From Homalodisca vitripennis (lineage: Eukaryota; Arthropoda; Insecta; Hemiptera; Cicadellidae), in assembly GCF_021130785.1 (NCBI RefSeq), contig NC_060215.1, forward strand, positions 69,320,501 to 69,384,500: a stretch of 64,000 nucleotides of DNA. Direction: 5' to 3'. Positions within the stretch are counted from its first letter, which is position 1, and every line of letters starts with the position of its first letter. The position numbers and the translations under genes were made by a program. Under the pieces are notes generated by a model. The model had not been told where the DNA came from, did no database searches, and saw nothing but the letters and a program-made list of their open reading frames with translations. Positions 1 through 14,000 of the stretch are shown here, in pieces.

Positions 1-2503
1 CATCTCTTTGCTTCTCAACTTTGCACAATTCTCTATACATGTATTACATCTCTCATCTGCTTCTTGAATGTCCTTTAAACTACGTTTTCTTTTTCATTTA
101 AAAATGTATTTAAATCTTTAATGGTTAAAAAAATGTCATCATTTTGTTGTGCATTTCCTGTTTTTATGTCAAATTCAGGAGAAAAGAAATATACCTGAGT
201 CTGAAAATCAACTTGAACTTTTTGATGAGCATCAGAAAATTCAAGCTCAAAGTTTTCTACTTTAGTGTTCAAACTTCTTCAAGATTATTTATCCAGATTC
301 TGTTGCAATTTCTAAATATAACTCTTATAACCTTATTATTTCTTGTGAATACTTCTTGTTTTCCTCTCAAAGAGATTGTGGATCTCTCTCCAAGTCTAAG
401 TAATCATCATTTATTGGAACAATAACATTATGTTTTTCTGCTAATATAAACGCAATATCCTCTTTTCATCTTGTAATGCTGAAATCTCTTCACTTAGTAT
501 ATCAATTAATTATATATAAGGCTTAAGTTTCCTTTGTACAAACAATATTATATTGTATGTAAACATTAAATGGCCTCAATTATTGCTAATAAATAATATT
601 AACATTTCTTAGATATAAGTTTAATTTATTAAATGAATTAGGTTTTAAAAACATATTCATTTGTATTTCTTCAAAATTTCAAAAGAAAACCATACAAAAT
701 ATGTATAATGTTACACTGCTCATGTCTATAGAAAGTGAAACCAGTGTATACGTATTATAAATAACATAGTATACCAAATTTGTATACGACATAGATTAAG
801 TAAAAGGTAAAGTCTATTTATCGAATAGCTTCTGTCTTCACTCTAGTCTGCCTCTATAATATATGTCCTTTTTCCTTTACAACATTCGTTTTTTGCCCAG
901 CTATTAAATGTGTACATTAACTGTGATTATAATGATAAATGTGTATACGAATTAATTTTAGGCCAGATAAAGTTATATTCTGTCAGGATAATCCAAGTAT
1001 CTTAAATTTAAGAGTTAAATTAAGTTGTAGTTAGACAAGTTGAAAGTGTGATTTGTTGTGTTATAAGTAAGTTAAGCTAGCTAAGAAGTAGTCCCTTCTA
1101 AATAATGCAGGATCAATTAAGTCCTTTTGTATGGACTCTTTGAATTTTAAAACTAATCATGAGGTATTTGCATATAAAGTTAAGTATACCAACTGTCAGA
1201 ATGGCAGTCACAATTAAAATTTCAAGCTTGTTACCACCTTGGATTTAGATTTTCCATTGTTAAATGCTCATAAATTTTAGGTCGGGAGAATTGATTATAA
1301 TGTTTGTTATCAAATGATTAATTATAATCACATATTTTCGTTTTGGTTTTATATATTGGATGAATATTCAGAATTTTAAGACATAATAATGGCAATAGCA
1401 TTATGTACCTGTTACACCCACAAGTTATGAGTTAGTAATTGAAAGTACAATAGAAATAATGTCTTCATAAAGTAAATTATAAATAATCCAACATAAACAC
1501 CATAAATCCTACTTATCATGCTCGATTTTGTCATGGACAATTATAGTGAAAATCAGTGCCAAATGAAATAATTTTACTATACAAAACTTGTGTGACTAAT
1601 TCCACAAAAAAGTATAATTGATTCAAGAAATAAAAATCTTTGGGAACAAACACTTTGTTTCATATTTAAATTGGGATTACCCATTAATAATACTGAATCA
1701 ATTTATATTTGTGTGTTAGTTATGCAGAAAACTCAATGAAATCATTACTGCTAGGTTTAGCTTTATATTTTGCTTGAAATTTATTTTTAGGTTTGCTCTA
1801 ACATGCTTAATCATTAATTTTTTTGGTGACACAACTAAAATGTACCTGATAAATGTGAAATAAACCAATATAGGTATAATAATATTGAACAACTCTTTTT
1901 AAACTTCCTGATTATTACTTACCACCAGGTTAATGTAAGAAAGCACCTAATGACCTAACTTAGGTTGGTAAAATAAAGAGCTCCTGTAACTGTTCATTAT
2001 TCTGTGTAGTGTCACAGTTTTTTACCATAGTTTTATGGAAACACACAAAAATGTAATTTTTAATGTTTACACTATATGTAAGTGAAATCTTGCACATCCA
2101 TATAAGATATATTAAGTATAATTTTGTTTGTTAATCTTCTCTAGTGAAAAGTCCACTAAAGTCATTGCAAATATTATAGAAAGCATATATCAAACTGCAA
2201 ATAATATGTCTAGATGAGATAAGAACAGTTACTTAACTGGCATTATGAAATTGCGACCATTTAAAGCTGTAAAATGCTACATAACAAATTAACCACACAA
2301 TTTTGTATCTATAGGTTATTAGCAATTGGACATAAAATATGAATAAATATGATTTATCTCTTTCTTTCCTATTTTTCGTTGGCTGTAGAATAACTGATTT
2401 GAGCCTCCCATACACTCTCATTCCTATAAAGTTGAAAATACAGCTGTAATACAAGTAATAGTTCTATATATACGTAGCCACTACAATTTTGAGAATAAAT
2501 ATA
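1..2503. other. AT-rich non-coding sequence, no gene seen
   Basis: No ORF here resembles a known protein. The short open frames lack exon-like boundaries and the sequence is low-complexity AT-rich. I see no RNA gene or recognisable mobile element. Confidence 0.5.
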
Positions 2504-3244
2504 CAAGGTTTTGTCCAATACAAACAGGTCTGACTCTCAAAAATTTCCAAAGGAATCATTGACCTACAGTTGGTAGATGTAGTAAGTAGCATGTATTGTT
2601 AGGGGGAGGGGAGAACCGACCGCAAAGATCCCTTTACGCTAGGTGGGTTCCATGTCTGTTATTGGAAGATCACAAGTGACATCGATGTAGCGGTTTTGCG
2701 TCGGCTCTTCAATTGATTTCAACATAAAGAGAGGCCTTTTTTAAACGGATTGTTGCACAAGTTTGTTGTACGAAGCACAAATTATTGTGAAGTACGGGTT
2801 GCCACAAACTTCATGTTGAAAGAAAAGGAAGCAGCAGTTGGCCAAAAATTTATTTATTTTGCACAACAACACCAGAGCATATGCAGCTAACATCACAAGT
2901 TAAAAATTGGTTGTATTAGAATGGCAAACAATGGAACATCCACCCTACAGTCCATACTTGTCACCTTGTAAGTTTTTCATTTTTATGGACTTGTCAAAGA
3001 AGTGCTTGGATGCCAGAATTTCAAGGACAATGAAGCGGTGAGGGTGTTTGTGCTCCAATGGCTAAGAGGCGTCTATGTAGTTATTTTACCATGATAGAAA
3101 AAAGAAGTTCCCTATCTGATGGGAAAAAAAGTATTTCAAGGGTGACAGAATATGTAGAAAAATAATATATACTGTATTCATAATTTTAACCAAATAAAGT
3201 TCTAATAAAAAATGCAGTTCCATTTTATATTTGATACACCCTTG
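2504..3244 (+). mobile_element. Decayed mariner-family element with TIRs
   Basis: The ends are inverted: the left reads TACAAGGTTTTG and the right, reversed, TACAAGGGTGTATC. TA dinucleotides flank the element at 2502-2503 and 3245-3246. Between about 2880 and 3100 the plus strand, over several frames, resembles the end of a mariner transposase. A degraded 'LLHNNTRAYAA' (family: LHDNARPH) is followed by 'EHPPYSPYLSPCKFF' (family: HPPYSPDLSPCDFF). The third catalytic Asp has become Lys or is shifted, and stops and frameshifts break the frame. Near 2640-2670 a stretch reading like WVPxLLxEDHK matches the usual segment before the catalytic core. At about 740 bp it is internally deleted compared with roughly 1.3 kb for full mariners. 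It cannot encode an active enzyme. Confidence 0.7.
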
Positions 3245-3248
3245 TATA

Positions 3249-5173
3249 TGAATTTGAATTATTATCCTCTAATCTTCCAATGCATTAAAAAAAAATGATA
3301 TTATTCAAATGTCATTCTGGACATTCTTCAGCCATAATACCTCAGTTGTGACAATATAAAGAAAAAAATTTCTTATTTTACCAGCTGAAGTTAGGACTAA
3401 GAAGCCCTCTAACACAACCTGGGAACCAACGACTTAAAGGTAACTTTAAAAGGTAATGACCACCAATCGCAAGGCAGGGGGGTTATATATTGGTGTTTGT
3501 TATACACAAGCAGCATGATATAATTCAAGTGTACTAATTGAGTCACTTTAGATTTCTGTGATATGATGGGAAGGGATCATTACCATGGAAGGGATGTAAC
3601 AGTGCATAGCATTACTTTTAATGTATAAAATGCACTTTATATAAAACAAATACAGTCGTCAGCCATTATTACACGTAACTAACATGTTGATATTACCCTT
3701 CATAGTGATCTAGCGTATAAGAAATTTATCATTTAATCGTACCATTTACATTTGTGAAGTTAAAAAATAAATTCTATTTTTAAATATCACTTAAAAAATG
3801 TGTTTCTTGAATTGAGTCATCCCTAAATTATTTTTAATATTTAGGCACACATTAAAATTTTATACTGAAATTCTCATGCCCCTATTCATGTATGAGATGA
3901 GGTTAAAAATTAAGTGGACTGAGGCTGAAAACAATTTGAATTCATTCTTATCTACAATTTTTGCGATATGCCCCTTAAAAATAGCTCAGTTCTGCATATT
4001 TACAAGATTTCATACGTGTCCTCCATTATACAACATAGGGCTTGAAGCAATTTTCGGTATGAATGATAATTATCACCTCAACATATGCTTAAAAATACTC
4101 AACTCAATCCTATCAGCTGATTTGACTTTGACCAACAAAAATATCATCGAGAATTTAATCAGATTAGTATAGCGGGTGCTCCAGTACTGGAATGGTATGT
4201 TTGACCCAAAATTTCTTGACAGGCATAAAATTGTGGACTGTGTATTGTATGGTGTTTGAAGTATTCATGAATTATTTTTCACTAATTACCCTGTATTTTC
4301 TGCACTACTCATGCTGAGTAACCATAACCCTAGTATAGTAGTTTTATTTTACTTTTGACACTGAAAATCTGCCCCCCGACAAACACAAGATACAACTTGA
4401 CCCCGTCAACCCCGACGGGATGACAAACTTTGACATTGATCTGGTGCTCAAACACTGATTTTCTTGTACAATTTAACAATTTCTCTGATGCATTATTAGT
4501 TCAATTGGTCTACTACACCACTCAAACACCTATGAACTAATCACTGAAATGTTGTTAATATTCAAAATGTTTCCGTTATGGTGGATTATTAATCAGAAAT
4601 TTCACATTGACGTTTCTTGAGGCTTTTAGCTACTGGTAGTAAAGGACAGAGAGCAGGGAAGACCAAAACTGGAGTTAAGATTAATGGGGGATAAGGGAAC
4701 TTGCATTACAATCTCAATCTTAAGAAATTTGGTTATTATATTGCCACATTGTATGTATTTAAGTGTTTATACTGTGTGAAAAATACATGTGGCCATTTCC
4801 ACACTCTGAATCTACACTCATTATTAAATCAAATTTCTTTGTTAATTTGGTCCCCTGTATTTTCACATTTAATATATACTTAGAAAGTTACTTTCAAGAA
4901 TACAAAGTAGATTCTATTTTTTTTTACTTCGCTACAAATTAAACTTCAATTCCTGTTCTTTGAAATCATAAGTTCCATAATAAAGAAAAAAATATTTTAT
5001 TTATTTCAGCCACAGGACTACAGAATGGTACATTTAGAAGGAATTGCTCAAGCTTGTCAGTATTTGATTTAGTTTGTTACTGTTAAGTTCGTTATTGTTA
5101 ATTTACATTCTTATTTGTATTTTTGTAAGTTGTATAATGTGCATTCTGATGGGTTTTTTAATGTTCATAAAGT
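3249..5173. other. Non-coding sequence, no gene seen
   Basis: AT-rich sequence with chance ORFs (for example 3876-4172) that resemble no protein I know and show no splice context. Confidence 0.45.
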
Positions 5174-5467
5174 TTAAGTATGTTTATCTGTATTGGCAGC
5201 TGGATTAAACGTAATTCTATTTAATTCAAACCGATCTTCAACATCTTTTCTATAATCTGATTTTAAAGAATTAATAACAAAGAAATGTATGTTTTGATGA
5301 GCAGCTGTCTTGTAGGTGTAATATATAACATGATGTATATGGTTTTGACAAGTTTTATTATCAACATTGTACAGTTTTGTAATTTTGTCCTTGTATACAG
5401 ATAGGTTAAGACTGACAGCTGCTCGCTCATTAATTACATAAGATTGTTCCATTTGCTTTGTGTGCAT
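5174..5467 (-). pseudogene. Possible Penelope-like/GIY-YIG C-terminal scrap
   Basis: A 97-codon open frame ends with a stretch reading SLKSDYRKDVEDRF, followed by a proline/asparagine-rich tail ending in TDKHT. To me this recalls the tail of GIY-YIG endonuclease domains of Penelope-like retroelements. No GIY or YIG motif is visible and no RT flanks it. This is a weak resemblance from memory and the frame could be chance. Confidence 0.25.
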
Positions 5468-7131
5468 TTTGAATGAAATGTCTGTGAGGGTGTGAGGACC
5501 ATTGAGTTATTTGTTAATTAATTACAGTGCTGTATACTTACAGTGTATATGACCTAATTACATTTATTCAAAGTAAATGTTATTATAGCTCTCTCAACTT
5601 TTTCTTTGGTGTTTTTTCTTTATACCCAATTTGATATCTTTCAAGTTAATTAAATACATTACTAAATGTTGACTTAGTTTCATCCCTCTTACGTTTTATA
5701 ACCACACATTTTTCATCCCCTGAAATTTAGATATGAAATTTTAGCTAGTTTCTTTTAAATACAAATTAAAAAAATTTAATTTTAAAAATCACTGTCATTT
5801 TACTCTATACTACAATGTAAATTCAGTTTCAAATATGGTACAAGATTCATACAAAAAGTGTTGAGGTAGAATGTGAGTTTTTGTGCCAGACTTGCGAAAG
5901 TTAAGGATCTTGAATATTTGTGCATTTCATTTTACTAGACAGAAATTTTTATAATAATAAGATGGCATGCTGGATAGACGTCAGCCTCGGATCTAAGGCT
6001 CCAGTTAAGGAAATCTGCATTAAATATAAGTTATAAACCGTTAATATTCCAAAATTATAACTGTTTATTAAGACACTAAACTTTTAAGTTTCTGAAATAA
6101 AACCTTTTTATATTTGTGAAGTTTTTTTTACCGTTTTAACAGTAAAATTCATTTAGGGATTGAAAATTTCAGCATTAAATACTCTGTCTAATTGTGCAAC
6201 TTGTATAAAAAATACTAAATGCTAATCCCTCATGTTAATAAAAAATACAAAGGGGTTTTAGAGCATTTAAGCTACTAAAACTTATGGTCTTATACAAAAA
6301 TTATTAAGGAGTGTATTAAAACATTGTTGAAGTGTATTTAAATAATTGTAAAAATGCACCAAAACCACATGGATTTTGAAATAAGAAATGTTCTTATCAT
6401 GCAGTAAAGCCAGTTGTGCTGCCAGCTATGCAGACTTGTATTTTAGTTTTGATTCACTTCTTCTTCAGAGGTACCTGTTGGCAAACAATGTGCACCCACT
6501 GAAAGTGTACAATGAAGCCGTAACAGTTTACAATATCTGTAACCATAAACATATTGATCAGGTTCTTCCCTGAGGAAACAGCGTCCTTTCCACAGTTCCA
6601 AACATTGTAAAATAATTCTTAGTGAAGCTAACACAAAACAGTTGAAAAGCAAGGTTCTGCAGTTTTATAAAGTCCATTGGATATCCTCTAGAGATACCCA
6701 CTCTGCCCCTTCGATATCCACGCCCTTAAACCCACTATCCAAAAGAGACTAGATATGCATCTTGTAGGTAGATGAATGAAGCTTAAGGCTAGTAAATTCT
6801 TTATCTCTTTTTGTAATAAGTTAGAAAAAGCTCTAAAGGCCTTATACACTTGGGGATTCCACATGATGGTTGATGTCCTGTTAATGTTAAGCTCTAATTT
6901 GTCAAACATCACCCCTTTTGCATCCTACAATTCCATAAGTATGTCTGTGCTTAACTTACAAGGTTTTGAGATGTGCAATCTAAACTCTTTCAGGCTGAAG
7001 CGTAGTGTTACTGATATCTTAAAACTCAAAACAATAGGAAATGCCTGGAAAAAATTCCTGTTACCTCACAATCCTTCCATCATCAAACTATAAATAGAAA
7101 ACTCAGTTGTTGATATTGTTGTTTTATGTTT
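5468..7131. other. Non-coding sequence, no gene seen
   Basis: Several short frames overlap on both strands at 6388-7093, and none is recognised. A CTGAAGA heptamer on the minus strand near 6465 looks like half of a hammerhead core, but no matching GAAA segment follows it. Confidence 0.4.
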
Positions 7132-7389
7132 TTAATATTCAAATAAACAAGAAATCATGCAAAACAAACAGGTTGAAAGTCCTGGATTGAAATGTGTCCT
7201 TATCAGGTTATGGAATAAAAATTGCCTTTTTTCTACAAGTCTCCAAGATTCCATACATTCTAGATAGTGACTTTTAAAATAAAGTTCCTTATTAATTAAG
7301 GTATGTGTGTTTAACTTCTCTTCTACGTTCTCACATGCAAATGTGTACTCCATACGCCAGATGTGTCTATATGAATTCATTAATTCCAT
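7132..7389 (-). pseudogene. Possible second GIY-YIG-like remnant
   Basis: An 85-codon frame has a segment of the type HTLINKELYFKSHYLE (residues about 29-44). This recalls the conserved 'KRLFLESWHI' region near the end of Penelope-like GIY-YIG domains. Nothing else supports it. It could be a decayed retroelement tail or a chance ORF. Confidence 0.22.
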
Positions 7390-8439
7390 TCTAACTTATT
7401 TCCTATCAATATTACCAATCAGGATTATTTGATCACTGATTCTTCTCCCTTCGCTCCAGAGAATCTCCAAGTCAAATTTTCATCACAAAAGATCTGGGTT
7501 TTTTTGAGAAAACTATCACAGCATCATACTTAAGGTGTGAAAACACCAGTTGGAATTATCCCAATTCACTTATATTCCTCTGAGATACTTATTAAGCCTT
7601 TCAATTGTTTAGTTTATATACACTAATTTTTACTCCTCGGATTCTTGAATTACCTCCCATTTGTATGATTACTAAAGAAAACATTCTGAGTGCATGTGAT
7701 TAGAGGGAGGAGAATAATAGCCATGAACTTTCCCGTCATATTCTAGAGTACCCCAGAAAAGTGTAGTCAATCAACTACCTCTTTATCTTACAGAAAAAAA
7801 TTAGACCACTTTACTCAAAATCATTATCTGATATAGTCTTGAAGGGATTCTTTGTAGTGTTGGTTCACTCTGAATTGTAGAATTGAGAATTAACGGCAAG
7901 TACAGCTTAATACTTTACTTTGGTTGGCCTAGTGTAATTTTGTTTACGGTGCAAGATTTCCTATTTGAAAATGCCTAGAATTGCCTTTATTTGTACACAT
8001 TAACACTATTTCTAAGGTCTTTTTACTTACTTTTTAACAAAACTAAAGAAACAGTACCTAACACATTTAGTGAGCAGATGTGACAACACTAAGATCTGAT
8101 TCGCTATAACTTTTATTGTTTAGTCCAATTGGCAGAAGTGTTGCAAGAAACACGTATTTGTGTTATTTGTACATTGTATAATATAGTGAATCATTAATGT
8201 TGGCTTCACATATTCAGAGGCAGAAGATGACCCCAAATTTTACTATCTTATTTGTTTTCAAACATTTATAATAAGTACATGAACAACCTTGTCAGAAACC
8301 GTACAAAACACCCGGATTGTAAACTATACCTTTAATAAATTAAAAAGAACTAAATTGAGTTAAAAATGATAATGACTACTAGTGCTAGTGTACATATAAA
8401 TAAAAATAAAATTTTGAAATCACATGGTCTCTTAATCTT
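7390..8439. other. Non-coding sequence
   Basis: No recognisable gene or element. The left end of the hAT relic that follows probably lies near the end of this stretch but could not be placed. Confidence 0.4.
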
Positions 8440-11031
8440 ATATGAAGACTAATAGCAGCTGAAATATGCTAGAGAATGAAGTACTATTCCAGTATCAAAT
8501 AACATTCAATGGAGAATTGCAGATTTCGAAAGAAATATTGATGATTTATTGAAAAACTAATTACGTGTGATATCACTTTGCAATTGGACGAGAGTACAAA
8601 AAATGAATAATGTTGGTCTCTATATATATTATTTGGTTAAGCAATTATTTGAGGATTCTGACATAACTGCTCATGACTTTTTAAAGAACTTAGTCCTTTG
8701 TGATCAGCGTTAAATTCAAATGATTAACTCTCATATTGCCAGATCATAAATATGACCATGGAATGTTCTCTATCTCAGATCTGTGATTTATAACCGTGTC
8801 CTTTCCCTCAGCTCGACGGGCCACACCTAGTAAGTAGCCCTCGCTGTATTGCCGTTCAGCTCACCAGGCCACTAAGAGTGGCCCACTATATTGCGCAGTT
8901 ATTAAATTCAATCATTATCCAGTTGTGGCTGGAAAGTTACTGCAACCTATCAGCCAAATAAGTAACTAAATTAATATTTCTCTATTTGCACATTGCAGTA
9001 CACTTAGTTCAAAAATATCTTTTATCCCACTGTCACTGTGGCTGCCATTGTGTATCCTATTTATTAATTAAAATACTAGTGCATTTCTTGGAGGCCAAGT
9101 GGAAATATATGGAAACAAGATAATATTCTGTTGATACTAGAGATCTGAGAAGTAATTTTATTCTGCAAATAAAAATACTTTTTAAAACAGCTCAACCTAT
9201 AACTTAAATTGCATACTACTTGGTTCATATAAAAGCAAATAATAAATAAATATTGATAAACTTTCAACCTTGAAGCTGATAAAATTTAATTTAAATCTCA
9301 TTCATTTAGAGAGCCAAAGGTCAAATACTGATATTTGAGTTTTAGTAAAAGTGACGTCTAATCGCCGCGCGATGACGCAGAACATAGCCGGCCACTATGT
9401 GTGGCCCAGCGAACTGAGAGGACAACTACTTGAGACTAAATTTGAGCTGAGCGAGAATCAAGTTGAGGCATATTTATGGTCTGCCGATCACAAAGGGTAA
9501 GTGTATTTGGGAAAAAACACACCATTCCTTGGGAGAATGTGTAAGCAATTTCTGATGAGAAAATAGGTGTTCAGACTCTTATAAAACCTGTAGCTGCAAA
9601 TACTAAGTGAACACACACATTGTTGTATTCATGGCGAAACTCTGGTAGTAAAGTATTTACCAGAATCAATGCAAATCATAAAGGTGGTCAATTAGATCAA
9701 AATCTGGCCTCTTCAATCAAGATTGTTGTATTTATTGTGTAAAACGGGTAGTAACCACAACTAAATACTACTTCACACTGGTCTGTTGGTTTTCACATGG
9801 AAGGGTACTAACCAGATTTTTTGAGCTTAGGTATGAGGTACATGTCTTTCTTAGTGGCAGCAGTATGAAAATTTCCTAACTGACTTGCATCAGCTGATTC
9901 TAATTTGCCTGGACAGCTAACAATAGGAATACCTCAGCATCTTGAAAATTTCTCTCTTTCAAAGAATCTCTTCCAGAGCTATATTTTAACTATCACTGGG
10001 TAAAAAGTCCATTTACATGCATTGAGAATGAAAAGATTTCTAACCTCAAAGAAGAGGAGCAAGATAAACTTGTAAATTTATCTAGTAATGGGACAGTAAA
10101 AAATTACTTCAACAATGAAAATCTTATTGAATTTTGGTCAATGGCTTGCGATTATCAATAGAAGGAACCACAAAGCTCTTAAAGTACTTTTAAGAGCATT
10201 TGTGATCCCGTATAAATGTGAAATAGTCTTCTCTACTTGTGCTTTATGAATACAAGTATAGAAACCGGCTCAGCTTCATGACATATTTTCGTGTCAAACT
10301 GTTAAGCCATAAACCGAACTTATGAGAAATGATTAAGTTAAAAAAAGTATTAATATGGGAGGAAAGTGTTCCATACAGGATGTGTAACTATTCATATGAT
10401 CTATAACATAAGTTTGAATAAATATAAAATATGCATTGTAATTATTTAAAGAGTTTGGTTTCTAATTAGAATAATCATTTAAATAATACTCTAAATAATT
10501 TATTAATAACAAATTTTCTAAGTAAACATTGTTTTCAGTTTCATAATGTGATTTTTTTAAACTTTTTGATTATTTATTCAATATAATTTCTGTTTTACTC
10601 AATCAGGCAATGAGTAGTATGTTAACTATACTTTATGGAATTATATTATACTGTGTTTGTTAAAACTGACCACAATTATGACTAAAGCAAAAGAAACTTA
10701 ATAAATAATATATGAATTTGTGCACATTATTAAACTTAACAATAATTATATACACAAATACAAAAATAATTGTAATTATATAAATTGACAATATACACCC
10801 ACAAATAATAAGAAGTGTATTTCATAGTGCACAACATTTTACTTACAAATTGTACCCATAAAGTCAAATATAAAAATCATAACCTTTAAAAGCACATTGA
10901 AAAAGGTTTATAACAGTAAAATATTTGAAATTATTTTGTTTTGCAAACCTATGTACAAACATTGTTACAAGGGTATCCACAAGAAGTGACTATGTTTTGG
11001 GGACCCTCCAAAAACTTTAGTCTGGGACCAC
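8440..11031 (+). mobile_element. Decayed hAT element (ZBED/Charlie-like transposase relic)
   Basis: The plus strand carries scattered hAT transposase segments over several frames. At about 8570-8620 there is a stretch like ITLQLDESTK, the catalytic-Asp region. At about 9625-9740 come 'IHGETLVVKYLPE' and 'KIWPLQSRLLYLLC' (family: REALVAKxLPE and SRPLQSRLFxxLC). At 10020-10340 lies the C-terminal dimerisation segment, with 'ENLIEFW' and a later 'FRVKLLSHKPN'. The right end at about 10995-11031 reads, on the minus strand, CAGTGGTCCCAGACTAAAG, a typical hAT terminus. Stops and frameshifts are frequent. The left TIR was not found. The relic is interrupted by an inverted-repeat element at 8694-9499. 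Confidence 0.6.
8694..9499. mobile_element. Inverted-repeat (foldback-like) non-autonomous element
   Basis: The left arm begins CCTTTGTGATCAGC and the right end is GCCGATCACAAAGGG, its near-exact inverse. Farther in, both arms carry matching blocks: ATAAATATG, CTCAGCTC/CTCAG, GGGCCACAC and a GGCCAC...AGTGGCC motif followed by CTATRTT. The arms are imperfect, with about a 30-bp insertion in the left one. There is no coding capacity. It separates two pieces of the hAT relic, so it inserted later. A related end occurs at about 42600. The family is unsettled, though the CCCTTTG start recalls piggyBac-type ends. Confidence 0.5.
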
Positions 11032-14000
11032 TGCTCTAGTCTAACAGTAAATCATTCTTTTTCTTTATTCAATGTTTAATCATTTCTATTTTTCTGCCTC
11101 CTCTGAGATCTTGTCACTATGGTGACCACCTTGTTTTAACACATATACAATAAGGACGCTCTATCCGTCAAAGTTAAAAGATAAATTAATTTCAAACAGA
11201 AAATTTACTATAATACTTGTCCAGCTGCGTTGATATTCTTGTTCAGTAATATTTATTGACTGCAGTTTCTGTATTTGAGCAGTTTTTATTTTATTTGTAT
11301 TGTATTGAACGGATGAAAGGGCAACACAATTTAATGTCTTTTAATTACCAATATATCACAAAGACGGAAGATGTTTAGTTTTATTTTTGGTGTATAATGC
11401 TTTTAAGGTATAACCTTATAATATGTTGTTTGATCTGAGCTTTTAGTCCAGTTATATTGCAATAGCCATCTTATCTGTTTAGTAAAAATATTACTTATGT
11501 TGATTTATTTTCCAATTAATGTAAATCATTAACTTAATATACTCATAAGGGTTGTCATTCCCCTTTCAAAGAAAACATTTCTTCCATTTGATGGATGACC
11601 ATAATCAGTCCACACCCCTTCATCACAATCCTCTGTCAACCTCATATCTATTCTTGTTTATCCAGGCCCCTACAAGGACAGCAAGATAAGTGAACCATTT
11701 GGGGTTTCACTTTATATCTACAACCTACTTTATAATGGTTATACCAAGATAGCTCGACTCTCCATGTGCTTGTATATTACTGTAAAGTGTGACTGCGAGC
11801 TGTCAAAATTTGTGGATGATTTAAAGAAATTATGAAAAAGTAATGGACATTTGACTTTATTTGTATCTACTCATTTCAAAGTTTTGCTTTTTATTCATAT
11901 CACTTCTCAACCTAATGATAATTCACAATAGAAAGGTATAATGCAAGTATATATTTAACCCTTTTAGTGCCACACCCTCTTTACAATTAACTGCCCACAA
12001 GTGCTAGCCCCCTTTGGAGTGTTTGTGCAGTGCTGTACCACATTGTGTATATATTTTTCTTTATTTTACAATACTTCATTATTTTTGGTTTTGTCTACTA
12101 CCAATATTTACCAATAAAATACCAGCAAACTATTTTTGAAAACTGTATAAATTACAAAAAAAAAAAAAAACTTTACAAGTATTTACTTTTAGCTAAAAAA
12201 ACAACAAAATAAATTTTACACTTGGGAACATTTTTTATTTTTAATTATACATGGTTTTGAGTAAACTGGTTAAATTTTATTCGATTTTGATAACAAATAA
12301 ATTTACACAAAAAAATTTTATAACATACAAATTACCTGATATTGTTATTCTGGACTTCTTGGCACTGAAGAAGTTACACACAGTTTATTCAAAGAATTTT
12401 ATAATAATATAACAAAATATTAAGAAAATATTTATCTTAGTTTTTTTGTCATTAACGAGGTGTTTTTAGTAATGCACAATGAATAAACACCTTTTTTGCA
12501 TTTTTTACAACATTACTTAGTTTTCTCTCTTTCCACTCTGTTGAGTACTAACTGCACTACAAACAGAATAATTCTGATATTTATTTCTCTGTTATGGGTC
12601 CCTTGTGTACTTATGTTAGCCGTTTGAACATGCAAAGTTTTAGATCCCAAGCCACTCATGAGACAGCTCTTCAATAATCAATTTTGTGAAATCCAATCTT
12701 GTCAGTGTTCCATGTGTACAAAATATAAAAGTTTTCTGTCATTCTAAAAAAATTTTTAAAACTATTTTTCCAGAATATAACAGTTTGCCGTTCGTCCCAA
12801 GTAGCAATACAGCATTTGATTGGTCATGCCAATGCTGCCCATGAAGTCATTGTATTGACGTACTAGAGTCGGTTACTTGTGATAAACTTTATTTTCTTTT
12901 TCTTAACTTACAATTCATTAGAGGCAGTACTGTTAGTAGATAAAACTGGTTCCTTGTGGCTTTTATTTTGCTTAAAAGTAAGCATCAGCATTCTTACTTT
13001 CAACAGCATTTTTCTGGCCCATGCCCATATTGGTTTTCATTTTTGCATGTATACTCTTTCGGTTTATTCATAAGGTCTCAGTAATAAAAGAGTTTATAGG
13101 GGGATTGATAACAGATTTCTTACACAAATATGTGGAAATACTTATTCAAACATTTTCCCATTTCCAACTATATGACAACATTGCATGTTAACCCTTTTGC
13201 CCAACATTGTGATTTGCTCCTTTGTAACAAAAAAATTCAAATAGCATGCGACTAAATCACACAGCATCCAAACTGTTATTCCCCAATTACTTGTGGAAGT
13301 GTTTACTGGGTAAATATTGAATCAGCTGTGTTTGATTTTTGGTCTTTACAGGTGTCTCTCTCCAAATTAAATCTCCTTATTGGGAGTGTACGGTTGATTG
13401 AAAACTTTATTAGCTTAATCAATCAAGAGTGCAAACTGAAAACTCAGGTTATATCCTGGCTGCCCTGGAATAAATTTTTGCAGTGTATTACAGATCTAAT
13501 GGGAGATAGCCATGCCAATACCTTACCAGGGATGATCATGTTTATAGTCATTGATAGAATTGAGTACTTAATACACATGTTCATTATGTGTATTTTTTAT
13601 CTATAATACAATCATCCCAATAAAAAGTAATAGTAACTTGTTAAAAGGAAACACTTGATCGATGATGAAAATTCATAGAAGTTAAGATTGTAACAGAAAC
13701 CAATGTTTCTTCAGGACGGCTAGTATCGTTGAAACTACTGTTTGGATAACACTACTTATAAACATTTTGTACTGTATGGTCAATGCAGAATCGAGTAAAG
13801 GTACAACCAATAAAGAAAAACATCTCTTATTTACAAATAATATATTATTATTATAAATTGAACCAAACTGAACTTATATAACCCATTGCAGAACCAACAT
13901 TGCATTGATGTTCAAAATTGATGGCATCAATGGGTACAAATTATTTTGCGTGCCACTCAGTTGTTGCTCTGCCTGATCAAAGATATGCTCTGATAGTCCT

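Noticed and set aside
3876..4172. 98-codon plus-strand frame
   Set aside because: Composition is like surrounding non-coding DNA; no motif, no splice sites.
11957..13202. A TTAA-flanked element between the TTAACCCTTTT motifs at 11957 and 13190
   Set aside because: Both motifs point the same way, so they cannot be the two ends of one inverted-terminal element, and no inverse partner was found.
13328..13606. 92-codon plus-strand frame after an acceptor-like CTTTACAG
   Set aside because: There is no resemblance to known proteins, no convincing donor and no neighbouring exon.
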